This document shows, piece by piece, positions 49,954 to 58,027 of a stretch of DNA of 64,000 nt (position 1 is its first letter; every line of letters begins with the position of its first letter). The notes below the pieces were generated by a model that worked only from the letters and a program-made list of their open reading frames with translations, was not told the DNA's origin and ran no database searches. The translations under genes and the position numbers were made by a program. The stretch comes from Sulfitobacter sp043557345 (lineage in GTDB: Bacteria > Pseudomonadota > Alphaproteobacteria > Rhodobacterales > Rhodobacteraceae): contig NZ_JBIFFV010000002.1 in NCBI RefSeq assembly GCF_043557345.1, positions 124,001 to 188,000 of the forward strand, read 5' to 3'.

Positions 49954-51324
49954 ATGTCCATTCCTCAATCCGGCGGCGGCCCGATCGAACATCACGACCA
50001 GATGGCGCAGTATCTGGCGGACGGCTCCAAGCCGCGCGAGCAGTGGCGCATCGGCACCGAGCATGAGAAGTTCGGCTATTGCAAGGACACGCTCAAACCG
50101 CTCCCCTATGAGGGGGAACGCTCGATCCGGGTGATGCTGGAAGGGCTGCGCGACCGTCACAATTGGTCCCCTGTCGAAGAGGGTGGCAAGCTGATCGGGC
50201 TTGAGAAAGACGGGGCCAACATCAGTCTTGAACCGGGCGGCCAGTTGGAACTCTCGGGCGCCCCGGTCGAGACCATTCACGAGACCTGCGACGAGGTGAA
50301 CACCCACCTGCGCGAGGTGAAGGACGTGGCCGATGAGATCGGCGTGGGCTTCATCGGTCTGGGCGCCGCGCCCGAGTGGTCGCATGAGCAGATGGATCTG
50401 ATGCCCAAGGGCCGTTACAAGCTGATGGACGGCTATATGCAAAAGGTCGGCACCATGGGAACCACCATGATGCGCCGGACCTGTACCGTGCAAGTGAATC
50501 TCGATTTCGCGAGTGAAGCCGACATGGTGCAGAAGATGCGCGTCGCCGTGGCCATGCAGCCCATCGCCAATGCGCTTTTTGCCAATTCACCCTTCCTCGA
50601 CGGCAAGCCCAACGGCGTGAAATCCACGCGCGGGCTGGTCTGGCGCAATCTGGATGACGCGCGCACGGGCATGATCCCCTTCGTTTTTGACGAAGGCTTC
50701 GGGTTCGAGGCTTGGGTGCAATATGCGCTCGATGTGCCGATGTATTTCGTCTACCGCGACGGCAAATATATCGACGCGCTCGGTCAATCCTTCCGCGACT
50801 TCCTGAAGGGCGAGCTGCCCGCGCTGCCCGGCGAGAAGCCGACGCTGAGCGATTGGGCCGATCACCTCACCACGCTCTTCCCCGAAGCACGGGTCAAGAA
50901 GTTCATCGAGATGCGTGGCGCCGATGGCGGCCCGTGGCGGCGGCTCTGCGCCTTGCCGGCCTTCTGGGTTGGGCTGATGTATGACCAAAGCGCGCTGGAT
51001 GGCGCGTGGGATTTGGTCAAAGGCTGGGATGCCGAGACACGGGAAGAATTGCGCATCGCCGCCTCTACCCACGGCCTTCAGGCCGAGGTCGGCGGGCTCA
51101 AGATGCATGATCTGGCACGCGAGGCCGTGGCCCTGTCAGAGGCGGGGCTGAAGGCCCGCGCCCGTCCCGGCGCCGGTGGGCTGGTGCCGGATGAGACGCA
51201 TTTCCTCAACGCCCTGCGCGACAGTATCGAGACGGGCCGGGTGCCTGCCGACGATCTGCTGGCGGATTACCACGGCCCATGGAACGGCGATCTGAGCCGT
51301 ATCTACGCTGAATATTCCTACTGA
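49954..51324 (+). CDS. gshA: Glutamate-cysteine ligase (plant/alphaproteobacterial type)
   Basis: 456 residues. Active-site segments of the GCS2-type enzyme: WRIGTEHEKFGY (about 31-42), ISLEPGGQLELSGAP (about 90-104), GFIGLGAAPEWSHEQMDLMPKGRY (ends only), MMRRTCTVQVNLDFASE (about 170-186) and FANSPFLDGKPNG. These bind glutamate, ATP and Mg2+. The enzyme makes gamma-glutamylcysteine, the first step to glutathione. ACGGAG lies upstream. Plant-type GshA is the usual form in alphaproteobacteria. Confidence 0.95.
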   Translation: MSIPQSGGGPIEHHDQMAQYLADGSKPREQWRIGTEHEKFGYCKDTLKPLPYEGERSIRVMLEGLRDRHNWSPVEEGGKLIGLEKDGANISLEPGGQLELSGAPVETIHETCDEVNTHLREVKDVADEIGVGFIGLGAAPEWSHEQMDLMPKGRYKLMDGYMQKVGTMGTTMMRRTCTVQVNLDFASEADMVQKMRVAVAMQPIANALFANSPFLDGKPNGVKSTRGLVWRNLDDARTGMIPFVFDEGFGFEAWVQYALDVPMYFVYRDGKYIDALGQSFRDFLKGELPALPGEKPTLSDWADHLTTLFPEARVKKFIEMRGADGGPWRRLCALPAFWVGLMYDQSALDGAWDLVKGWDAETREELRIAASTHGLQAEVGGLKMHDLAREAVALSEAGLKARARPGAGGLVPDETHFLNALRDSIETGRVPADDLLADYHGPWNGDLSRIYAEYSY

Positions 51325-51358
51325 AGGGTAAAGAGGCTGATGCCGCCCTCGGGCGGTG

Positions 51359-51967
51359 TCAGCCTTTCTGGCCGATGCGCGATTCCGTACCTGCGCGGAT
51401 CCGGCGAATATTGTCGCGGTGCCGCCAAAAGATCAGCAAGGTCAGGGCGATGCCCAGAAGCAGCATTTCCCCGTAGCCGAGGAAAATTAGCAAAAAGGTC
51501 GAGCTTGCCGCCGCCGCCAGTGCGGATAGGGATGAGATGCGCGAGAGCGCTGCCGTGGCCAGCCAGACCGCGCAGCAGGCCAGCCCGACCGGCCAAGCCA
51601 GCGCCAGCATGAGGCCCAGAAAGGTCGCCACACCCTTGCCGCCGCGAAAGCCCAGCCAGACCGGGTAGCAATGGCCGATCATCGCACCAAGCGCCGCCGC
51701 TTGCGCCGCATCTTCGCCCGCAAAGGCACGGGCCAGCAGCACCGCCACGGCCCCCTTGGCCCCGTCCAACAACAGCGTCAGCGCCGCCGCCTTCTTGTTG
51801 CCGGTGCGCAGCACGTTGGTCGCGCCGATGTTGCCCGATCCGATATCGCGCAGGTTGCCCAGCCCCATTAACCACGCCAGCAACATGCCAAAGGCGATAG
51901 AGCCGATGACATAGCCTGCCAGCGCCCAGAAAAGGATCAATTCGACGGAAGTCTCGAGTGGGGGCAT
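51359..51967 (-). CDS. plsY: Glycerol-3-phosphate acyltransferase PlsY
   Basis: 202 residues from the ATG at 51967, whose A is shared with the stop of the upstream dihydroorotase-like gene. Five transmembrane helices and the three PlsY motifs: GSGNIGATNVLR (about 39-50), HCYPVWLGFRGGKGVATFLG (about 98-117) and the late GYGEMLLLGIALTLLIFWRHRDNI region. It transfers acyl from acyl-phosphate to glycerol-3-phosphate. It is the last gene of a minus-strand run beginning at pyrB. Confidence 0.95.
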   Translation of the reverse strand: MPPLETSVELILFWALAGYVIGSIAFGMLLAWLMGLGNLRDIGSGNIGATNVLRTGNKKAAALTLLLDGAKGAVAVLLARAFAGEDAAQAAALGAMIGHCYPVWLGFRGGKGVATFLGLMLALAWPVGLACCAVWLATAALSRISSLSALAAAASSTFLLIFLGYGEMLLLGIALTLLIFWRHRDNIRRIRAGTESRIGQKG

Positions 51968-53247
51968 CAATTCGCCTCGTAAACGCAGGAACCTGCTACA
52001 TAAGTTGCCACGACCTTACCCTGCATCCGCATCCCGTCAAAGGGCGTGTTGCGGGATTTCGACCGCAGCGTCGCGCGGTCCAGCACGAAGGGCGCGTCGG
52101 GGTTGAACAGGACCATATCCGCAGGCGCCCCCACGGCAATCCGCCCGCCCGGCAGGCCGAGGCGTTTGGCTGGGTTCAGCGACAGCGCGCGCCAGAGCGT
52201 GGGCAGGTCCATCATCTCGGCATGGACCAGACGCATCGCGGCGGGCAGCAGCGTCTCCAGCCCCACCGCGCCGCTGGCGGCTTCCTCGAAGGGCAGGCGT
52301 TTGCTTTCTTCGTCCTGCGGGGTGTGCATGGAACAGATGATGTCGATCAGGCCGCTGGCCACGGCTTCGACCACGGCAAGGCGGTCTTCCTCATCGCGCA
52401 GCGGCGGCTTTACCTTGAAGAAGGTGCGATAGTCGGCCACGTCGAGGGCGTTCAGCGTTAGGTGGTGGATGCCCACGCCCGCGGTGATGTCGAGCCCGTT
52501 GCGCTTGGCGCGTTCCAGCGCGGGCAGGGCGCGGGCGGTGGTGATCTGGTCGGCGTGGTAGCGCGCGCCGGTCATCTCGATCAGTGCGATGTCGCGGTCC
52601 AGCCCCATCCGCTCAGCCATGGGCGAGACAGCAGGCAAGCCGCGCAATGAGGCGAATTTGCCCGAGGTGACGGTCGCCCCCTTGCTCAGCCCCGGATCCT
52701 GCGGGTGGGCGATGACCAGCGCGCCGAGGCTGCGGGCATATGTCAGCGCGCGGGAAAAGACCTTGGTATCCGTCACCACGCGGTCGCAATCGGTGAAGGC
52801 AGCGGCGCCAGCGTCCATCAGAAAGCCGATCTCGGTCATCTCGCGCCCTTCGCGGCCCTTGGTCAGCGCGGCCATGGGCACGACATTCACGGGGGCGGCT
52901 TCATTGGCGCGGCGGGTGACGAATTCGAGGGTCTCGGGGCTGTCGATGGCCGGATCGGTGTCGGGGCGCGTGACCATGGTGGTGACCCCGCCCGCCGCTG
53001 CCGCCAGCCCGGCAGAGCGGTAGCTTTCCTTGTGGCGCTCGCCCGGTTCGCAGACTTTCACGCCAATATCGACGATACCGGGGGCGATGATATGACCGCC
53101 GCAATCGACCAGTTCCGCACCCTCGGGCGCTGTGGCTCCATCGGTCAGCATCTCGGCAATCACCCCGTTGCGGACCAGAACCGCAGCAGGCTCAAGCGTG
53201 CCTGCCTGAGGGTCGAGAAGGCGCAGATTGGTGAAGAACTGGGTCAT
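51967..53247 (-). CDS. Dihydroorotase homologue with degenerate metal site (pseudo-DHOase)
   Basis: 426 residues, amidohydrolase fold of the class I dihydroorotase. Active enzymes have D-x-H-V-H-x-R-E-P-G; here residues 60-69 read DIGVKVCEPG, so both metal histidines (62, 64) and the substrate Arg (66) are gone. Later, TDHAPH is SMHTPQ (306-311), losing the catalytic Asp and a His, and the H-x-S-T region reads DQITTARA. The rest of the fold is well kept (APGIVDIG, NPAKRLGL, VGAPADMVLF). Pseudomonas has a known inactive PyrC' that props up the ATCase dodecamer. pyrB lies about 0.8 kb upstream on the same strand, so a structural role with PyrB is likely. Confidence 0.88.
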   Translation of the reverse strand: MTQFFTNLRLLDPQAGTLEPAAVLVRNGVIAEMLTDGATAPEGAELVDCGGHIIAPGIVDIGVKVCEPGERHKESYRSAGLAAAAGGVTTMVTRPDTDPAIDSPETLEFVTRRANEAAPVNVVPMAALTKGREGREMTEIGFLMDAGAAAFTDCDRVVTDTKVFSRALTYARSLGALVIAHPQDPGLSKGATVTSGKFASLRGLPAVSPMAERMGLDRDIALIEMTGARYHADQITTARALPALERAKRNGLDITAGVGIHHLTLNALDVADYRTFFKVKPPLRDEEDRLAVVEAVASGLIDIICSMHTPQDEESKRLPFEEAASGAVGLETLLPAAMRLVHAEMMDLPTLWRALSLNPAKRLGLPGGRIAVGAPADMVLFNPDAPFVLDRATLRSKSRNTPFDGMRMQGKVVATYVAGSCVYEAN

Positions 53248-53346
53248 GGGCGGGCCTTTGATGCGATAGCGGATGCGCCGCTGTCATGCCCCAAATCGCC
53301 CCCCAAACCAAGCGGTCTTTTGGGCGGGTGCCCCCCGTTCTGACCG

Positions 53347-53451
53347 CTAGCCGCCAATCCAAATCATCAGCCCGACCACGCCGAAGGCCACCAGAAGGGC
53401 GACCATGGCGATACGGCCAGACATCTTGGGATCGTGTTCAGGTTCTTGCAT
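53347..53451 (-). CDS. 34-residue single-helix membrane protein
   Basis: Frame on the minus strand, MQEPEHDPKMSGRIAMVALL then VAFGVVGLMIWIGG and TAG. An acidic N-terminus is followed by one transmembrane helix. It lies in the 251-base gap between the pseudo-dihydroorotase and the tail-anchored gene, on the same strand. The codon choice is regional, but no strong ribosome site is seen (only GGCGGGC further up). Confidence 0.45.
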   Translation of the reverse strand: MQEPEHDPKMSGRIAMVALLVAFGVVGLMIWIGG

Positions 53452-53498
53452 GGGCCAGATGTAGCCCGCCAGCCCCGAGGGTGCCAGCGGTTTTCGCC

Positions 53499-54032
53499 TT
53501 AGGCCAGCAGCCACCAGATGATCAGCAGGATCAGCGCGACAACGGCCACGATCACCATCGTCTTGCCGCCACCGCCCTTGGCGGGCTCAGTTGGAGAGAC
53601 CCGGGGGATGCCGGTGTAGGGCTGCGCGGCTTCGGCCTCCATCGCCTGCACGGGCGTGTCGGGGCCGCCTTCGGTATAGGTGCCTATATGGGTCAGCGCC
53701 GGGATTGGGGCCAGCTGCAACGATTGCCCGGCGAAAGCGCGGGAGTAGACGATCATCACCCAGCCATCGAGCGCGGCGAGCTTGCTGCGGTCCGTCTCGA
53801 TCTGCTCGGGGTTCACGCCATTGCCGTCGCGCAGATAGCCCGCAAGCCCCAGTTGATCGAGGTCGGCCACCCGAAAGACCTCTGTATAGGCCGCGTCGAT
53901 CAGCTCGACCCCGAGGGCTGCGGCCTGCGCGGTCTCATCATCCCGCATCGCCCGTGCCTCGGCATCCGAGAGCGAAAGGGCATAGACGCGAACCTTGCCA
54001 GCTTCTTGCGGGGCGACTTCTGTATGGGGCAT
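53499..54032 (-). CDS. Tail-anchored hypothetical protein
   Basis: 177 residues. A soluble N-terminal domain of about 125 residues (VRVYALSLSDAEARAMRDDE, then LDGWVMIVYSRAFAGQSLQL) is joined by a Pro/Gly-rich linker (about 128-155) to one C-terminal transmembrane helix, TMVIVAVVALILLIIWWLLA, at the very end. No signal peptide, so the domain faces the cytoplasm. It sits between pyrB and the pseudo-dihydroorotase on the same strand, about 56 bases after pyrB. No family is recognised; co-location suggests membrane tethering or an unrelated conserved neighbour. Confidence 0.8.
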   Translation of the reverse strand: MPHTEVAPQEAGKVRVYALSLSDAEARAMRDDETAQAAALGVELIDAAYTEVFRVADLDQLGLAGYLRDGNGVNPEQIETDRSKLAALDGWVMIVYSRAFAGQSLQLAPIPALTHIGTYTEGGPDTPVQAMEAEAAQPYTGIPRVSPTEPAKGGGGKTMVIVAVVALILLIIWWLLA

Positions 54033-54088
54033 GACGGCTTCCTTTGACTGTTCTCAGGAAAACGCCGCGCGGCCCTTCGGGGTTCCGG

Positions 54089-55036
54089 TCAGGCCGCGCC
54101 GGGTTGGGCAGCGATGTGGTTGCGCGCCAGCAGGTCCATCGCGGCCATGCGCACGGCGACGCCCATCTCGACCTGATCTTGAATGACGGAACGGTTGATG
54201 TCATCGGCCAAGGTGCCGTCAATCTCCACCCCGCGGTTCATCGGGCCGGGGTGCATGACGATGGCCTCGGGGCTGGCATGGGCAAGCTTTTCGGCGTCGA
54301 GCCCGTAGCGGTGGTAATACTCGCGCTCCGACGGGATAAAGCCGCCGTCCATCCGCTCTTTTTGAAGCCGCAGCATCATCACCACGTCGACACCTTCGAG
54401 CCCCTTTTTCATGTCGTCGAATACCTCGACGCCGAACTGGTCGATCTGGCTGGGCATCAAGGTCGGCGGGCCGACAAGGCGGATGCGGTTCTCCATCTTG
54501 CCCAAGAGCAGGATGTTCGACCGTGCCACGCGGCTGTGGGCGATGTCACCGCAGATCGCGATGCTGAGCCGGTGCAGCCGCCCCTTGGCGCGGCGGATCG
54601 TCAGCGCATCGAGCAGCGCCTGCGTGGGGTGTTCGTGCCGCCCGTCGCCCGCGTTGAGCACGGCGCAGTTCACCTTTTGGGCTAGCAGGTCCACCGCGCC
54701 GGATTGCGGGTGGCGCACCACCAGTAGATCGGGGTGCATGGCATTCAGCGTCATCGCCGTGTCGATCAGCGTCTCGCCCTTTTTGATCGAGCTTGCCTGC
54801 ATCGCCATATTCATCACATCCGCGCCAAGGCGTTTGCCCGCGATCTCGAAACTCGCCTGCGTGCGGGTGGAGTTCTCAAAGAACATGTTGATCTGCGTCA
54901 GCCCGCGCAGCGCGTCGGAATGTTTGTTCGGCTGGCGGTTCCGGTCGGCATAGGTGTCGGCCAAATCTAGAAGGGTGGTAATGTCGGATTGCGAAAGCTG
55001 CTCGATGCCAAGCAGGTGGCGATGGGCGAATGACAT
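54089..55036 (-). CDS. pyrB: Aspartate carbamoyltransferase catalytic subunit
   Basis: 315 residues from the ATG at 55036. Carbamoyl-phosphate motif FFENSTRTQASFE (about 52-64), the K-x-G-E loop SSIKKGETLIDT (about 83-94), HPTQALLD (about 132-139), and the late HPGPMNRGVEI (about 263-273) are all canonical. It catalyses the first committed step of pyrimidine synthesis. The gene is upstream of a degenerate dihydroorotase on the same strand; no pyrI regulatory subunit is present. Confidence 0.96.
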   Translation of the reverse strand: MSFAHRHLLGIEQLSQSDITTLLDLADTYADRNRQPNKHSDALRGLTQINMFFENSTRTQASFEIAGKRLGADVMNMAMQASSIKKGETLIDTAMTLNAMHPDLLVVRHPQSGAVDLLAQKVNCAVLNAGDGRHEHPTQALLDALTIRRAKGRLHRLSIAICGDIAHSRVARSNILLLGKMENRIRLVGPPTLMPSQIDQFGVEVFDDMKKGLEGVDVVMMLRLQKERMDGGFIPSEREYYHRYGLDAEKLAHASPEAIVMHPGPMNRGVEIDGTLADDINRSVIQDQVEMGVAVRMAAMDLLARNHIAAQPGAA

Positions 55037-55145
55037 GGTGGCGATCCCTTCTGCTGTTGCCGCCTTATAGGCGCGGGGGGCTTGGCGCGTAAAGCGCAGC
55101 GATAGGGCATTTCGCCTCTCGCCCACAGGGCGTAAGCTACGGGTC

Positions 55146-55910
55146 ATGGAATCATTCGATTATCATCAGGCGGCAGAGATGCTGGCGTGGCAGGTCGAGC
55201 TTGGCGCGACCGAGGCGATCTGCGACGCGCCGGTCAACCGCTATGAGGTGCCCGCAAGCCCGCCCAAGGCCAGCGCCAAACTCGCCAAAGGGCCGCAGCC
55301 CCTGCAAGCCTCTGAGCAGCCCGATCCGGTGGCGCTGGCCCGGCGCGCCGCGCAGGGCGCGCAGAGCTTGGAAGAGCTTCGCGCCGCGATCCAAGGGTTC
55401 GATCATTGCGAGCTGCACAAGGGCGCGCGCAATCTGGTTTTCGCCGATGGGGTGCCCGGCGCGCCGCTGATGATCTTGGGCGAATCCCCCGACCGCGACG
55501 AAGACCGCGCGGGCAAGCCTTTCGTGGGGCGCGTGGGCCAGATGCTCGACCGGATGCTGGCGGCGATCGACATGGGGCGGGACCGCAATGTCTATCTGTC
55601 GAACATCCTGCCGTGGCGCACGCCGCAGGGGCGCGACCCGAAGCCTGATGAGATCGCGATGATGCGGCCCTTTGTGCAGCGTCACATCGAATTGGCCAAG
55701 CCCAGGGTGCTGGTGCTCTTTGGCAATTGGTCCTGCCAGTCGCTTTTGGAGAAACGCAGCATCATGCGTCTGCGCGGCAATTGGACCAAGGCCGCCGATC
55801 TTTCTTGCATGCCGATGGTGCATCCCGGCTATCTGCTGCGCAACCCCGAGGCCAAGCGCGAGGCTTGGGCCGATCTGCTCAGCGTTCAGGCCAAGCTGCG
55901 CGATGGTTGA
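55146..55910 (+). CDS. Uracil-DNA glycosylase superfamily protein lacking Fe-S cysteines
   Basis: 254 residues. Motif A reads LGESPDRDEDRAGKPFVGRVG (about 111-131; ends given), close to the GEAPG-x-DE-x-G-PFVG of family 4 enzymes, and the late MVHPGYLLRNPEAKR is the family's HP.YLLR motif. Family 4 UDGs bind a 4Fe-4S cluster with four Cys; here the first Cys of CxxC is replaced (FDHC), the next site reads NILPWRTP instead of NxxKCRPP, and the fourth reads EIAMMRPF. Three of four ligands are gone. An N-terminal extension of about 80 residues is present. It is divergent from pyrB. Confidence 0.88.
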   Translation: MESFDYHQAAEMLAWQVELGATEAICDAPVNRYEVPASPPKASAKLAKGPQPLQASEQPDPVALARRAAQGAQSLEELRAAIQGFDHCELHKGARNLVFADGVPGAPLMILGESPDRDEDRAGKPFVGRVGQMLDRMLAAIDMGRDRNVYLSNILPWRTPQGRDPKPDEIAMMRPFVQRHIELAKPRVLVLFGNWSCQSLLEKRSIMRLRGNWTKAADLSCMPMVHPGYLLRNPEAKREAWADLLSVQAKLRDG

Positions 55911-56517
55911 TGCGCTGACCCTTCTGGCCTTCGTGCCTGCCGCCCTGGCGCTGAACCTCACGCCGGGGGCGGATATGATGTTCTGCCTCGGGCAGGGGCT
56001 GCGCTCGGGCCCGCGGGCTGCATTGGCGGCGAGCGCGGGGATCTCGGCGGGCGTGCTGGTGCATGTGGCCTTGGCCGGGTTGGGGCTGGGCGCGGTCGTC
56101 GCGGCGCTGCCCTGGGCGCTGGACCTGATCCGCTGGCTCGGCGTAGCCTATCTGCTCTGGCTTGCGGTGCAAACCCTGCGACAGGCCGGCAAGCCGCGCG
56201 ATACGGCGCCCGGAATGGGCGGTTGGCGCGCGTTCAACACCGGTTTCGCCGTCAATCTGACAAACCCCAAGGTGATCCTTTTCGTGCTGGCCTTCTTGCC
56301 GCAATTCGTGGTGCCCGAGGCTGGGCCGGTCCTGGCGCAGTTCCTGACCTTTGGGGCGGTGCTGGCTCTGGGCGGCTTCGTCATCAACGGCGCGGTGGGT
56401 GTCTTTGCCGCCGGGATCGGGCGGCGGTTGGCGGGCGGCGGGCGGCTGCTGGGCTGGATCAGCAGCGGTATTTTCGTGGCACTGGCCGCGCGTTTGGCAA
56501 TGATGGAGCGGACATGA
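55903..56517 (+). CDS. LysE/RhtB-family exporter
   Basis: 204 residues from the ATG at 55903, overlapping the glycosylase gene by 8 bases. Six predicted transmembrane helices; NLTPGADMMFCLGQGLRSGP near the start is the classic LysE motif (NxxPGPxxxx...G), and NTGFAVNLTNPKVILFVLAF (about 111-130) is the second conserved loop. It exports amino acids or related metabolites. It overlaps the following moaB-like gene by 4 bases. Confidence 0.92.
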   Translation: MVDALTLLAFVPAALALNLTPGADMMFCLGQGLRSGPRAALAASAGISAGVLVHVALAGLGLGAVVAALPWALDLIRWLGVAYLLWLAVQTLRQAGKPRDTAPGMGGWRAFNTGFAVNLTNPKVILFVLAFLPQFVVPEAGPVLAQFLTFGAVLALGGFVINGAVGVFAAGIGRRLAGGGRLLGWISSGIFVALAARLAMMERT

Positions 56518-57056
56518 GCAGGATCGACGACAGCCGGGCGTTCATCCCCGTGAGAATCGCCGTGCTGACCGTCTCGGACAGCCGCAGCTTGGCCGAGGAC
56601 CGCTCGGGCGACGTGTTGGTCGCGCGGATCGAAGCGGCGGGCCATCTGCTGGCCGCGCGCGAGATCGTGACCGACGACCGCCCCGCCATCGCAGCGCTTC
56701 TGCGCGACTGGTGTGCGGACCCTGAGATTGACGTGGTGATCAGCACTGGAGGCACCGGCCTCACCGGGCGCGATGTGACAGTCGAAGCGCACCGCGATGT
56801 CTATGAGAAAGAGATCGACGCCTTCGGCACGGTCTTTACCATGATCTCGATGGAGAAGATCGGCACCAGTGCGGTGCAAAGCCGCGCCACGGGCGGCGTG
56901 GCGCAGGGGACGTATCTGTTCGCGCTGCCGGGCAGCCCGGGCGCCTGTAAAGATGCGTGGGACGGGATCCTTCTGAAACAATTGGACTACCGCCACATGC
57001 CCTGCAACTTCGTTGAGATCATGCCCCGGCTGGACGAGCATCAGCGCCGCAAGTAG
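56514..57056 (+). CDS. moaB: Molybdopterin adenylyltransferase-like MoaB
   Basis: 180 residues from the ATG at 56514. MoCF-binding fold: IAVLTVSDSRSLAEDRSGD (about 15-33), ISTGGTGLTGRDVTVEA (about 75-91), IGTSAVQSRATGGVAQGTYLFALPGSP (ends only). These bind molybdopterin and ATP. MoaB/Mog proteins adenylate molybdopterin before metal insertion, fitting the moaD-moaE genes 12 kb away. It is the last gene of a three-gene overlapping run with the glycosylase and LysE genes. Confidence 0.92.
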   Translation: MSRIDDSRAFIPVRIAVLTVSDSRSLAEDRSGDVLVARIEAAGHLLAAREIVTDDRPAIAALLRDWCADPEIDVVISTGGTGLTGRDVTVEAHRDVYEKEIDAFGTVFTMISMEKIGTSAVQSRATGGVAQGTYLFALPGSPGACKDAWDGILLKQLDYRHMPCNFVEIMPRLDEHQRRK

Positions 57057-57065
57057 CGCGGGGGT

Positions 57066-57878
57066 TTAGCCCGAGGTACAGCCCGTCACCTCGACCGCGT
57101 GGTTCTTGCCAATCACCGTGATCCGAATGGCGGAACGGTCGAGCGCCAGCGCGGTGCCATTCTCGGCGATCATCTCACCGCTGGCGACAAGCGTATGGCC
57201 CGACCGCTGGCTCACGGTCTCGCTCATCCACATGTTGGGATTGCCGGGTTCGATCACCACGGTTTCCTTACCCCCGGCAGAGGGCAGGGAAAGCCGGGTT
57301 TTGATCTCCAGCCCCCGGGCGGTGGGGCGCAGGCTGCAATGAGCACTGTTCAGTCCGGCCTCGGCCCCGGAATAGGGGCGTGCGGCAAAGGCGGCGGCGA
57401 TGGCCGGGGTGGGCTTGCTCTCGCGGGTGTCGAGCAGGGCGCGCAGGTGGATGGTCTGGGGCAGGCAGATGTCGCTGCAGACGCCAAGGTCGATGCTGGT
57501 GTCCAACGTCACCGGGGCACCGGGGCGGCGCGGGGTGATGGTCAGCGGCAGGATCACCTCGCGGGCATAGCCGATGGAGTTCACCCCGCCTTGGTCAAAG
57601 ACCTTGGGCGCGGGCCATGTGATCTGCACATCGCGCAGGTTGTCCGAGCCGGACCAGTCGAACTCCGGCGGGATCCCCGCATCCCCGGGGCTGCGCCAAT
57701 AGGTCTTCCAGCCCGGCGCCATACGCAGCCGGATCGCTGCCACCCGCCGCCCGTCGCTTTGTTGCCAACCGGTGAGCAGTTCGCCCTGCAAGGGCGTGCC
57801 GACAGCATTCTGCGCCGCGACGGGCAGGGCGAGGGCGAGACAGGAGAGAACGGCGGAGAAGAGGCGCGATATATTCAT
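57066..57878 (-). CDS. Periplasmic DsbD N-domain-like (ScsB-like) protein
   Basis: 270 residues with a signal peptide ending PVAA before QNAVG. The body matches the thiol-disulfide interchange DsbD N-terminal family: RLRMAPGWKTYWRSPGDAGIPPEFDW (ends only), GYAREVILPLTI, and a Cys pair in GVCSDICLPQ (about 144-153). True DsbD also has eight membrane helices and a thioredoxin domain; both are missing here, and the protein ends at a lone Cys (VTGCTSG). So it is a stand-alone periplasmic redox domain, perhaps served by another membrane partner. It is convergent with moaB. Confidence 0.85.
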   Translation of the reverse strand: MNISRLFSAVLSCLALALPVAAQNAVGTPLQGELLTGWQQSDGRRVAAIRLRMAPGWKTYWRSPGDAGIPPEFDWSGSDNLRDVQITWPAPKVFDQGGVNSIGYAREVILPLTITPRRPGAPVTLDTSIDLGVCSDICLPQTIHLRALLDTRESKPTPAIAAAFAARPYSGAEAGLNSAHCSLRPTARGLEIKTRLSLPSAGGKETVVIEPGNPNMWMSETVSQRSGHTLVASGEMIAENGTALALDRSAIRITVIGKNHAVEVTGCTSG

Positions 57879-58015
57879 GCGGACTTGATGCGGTATCCAT
57901 CCGCGCCTGCCAAGTCACATTTGTATCATCCATGTTTCGCCGATGCGGCGGAGGCTGGGGCGCCTCTCTTGTTTTGTGGGGCGCAAGCGGCCATGTTCAA
58001 AGAAAGGTTACCTTC

Positions 58016-58023
58016 AGGAGGTG
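58016..58023 (+). promoter_or_regulatory. Strong ribosome-binding site that sets a TTG start
   Basis: AGGAGGTG, six bases before the TTG at 58028. The next in-frame ATG (58043) would be 21 bases away, so the TTG is favoured. Confidence 0.7.
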
Positions 58024-58027
58024 GGCG

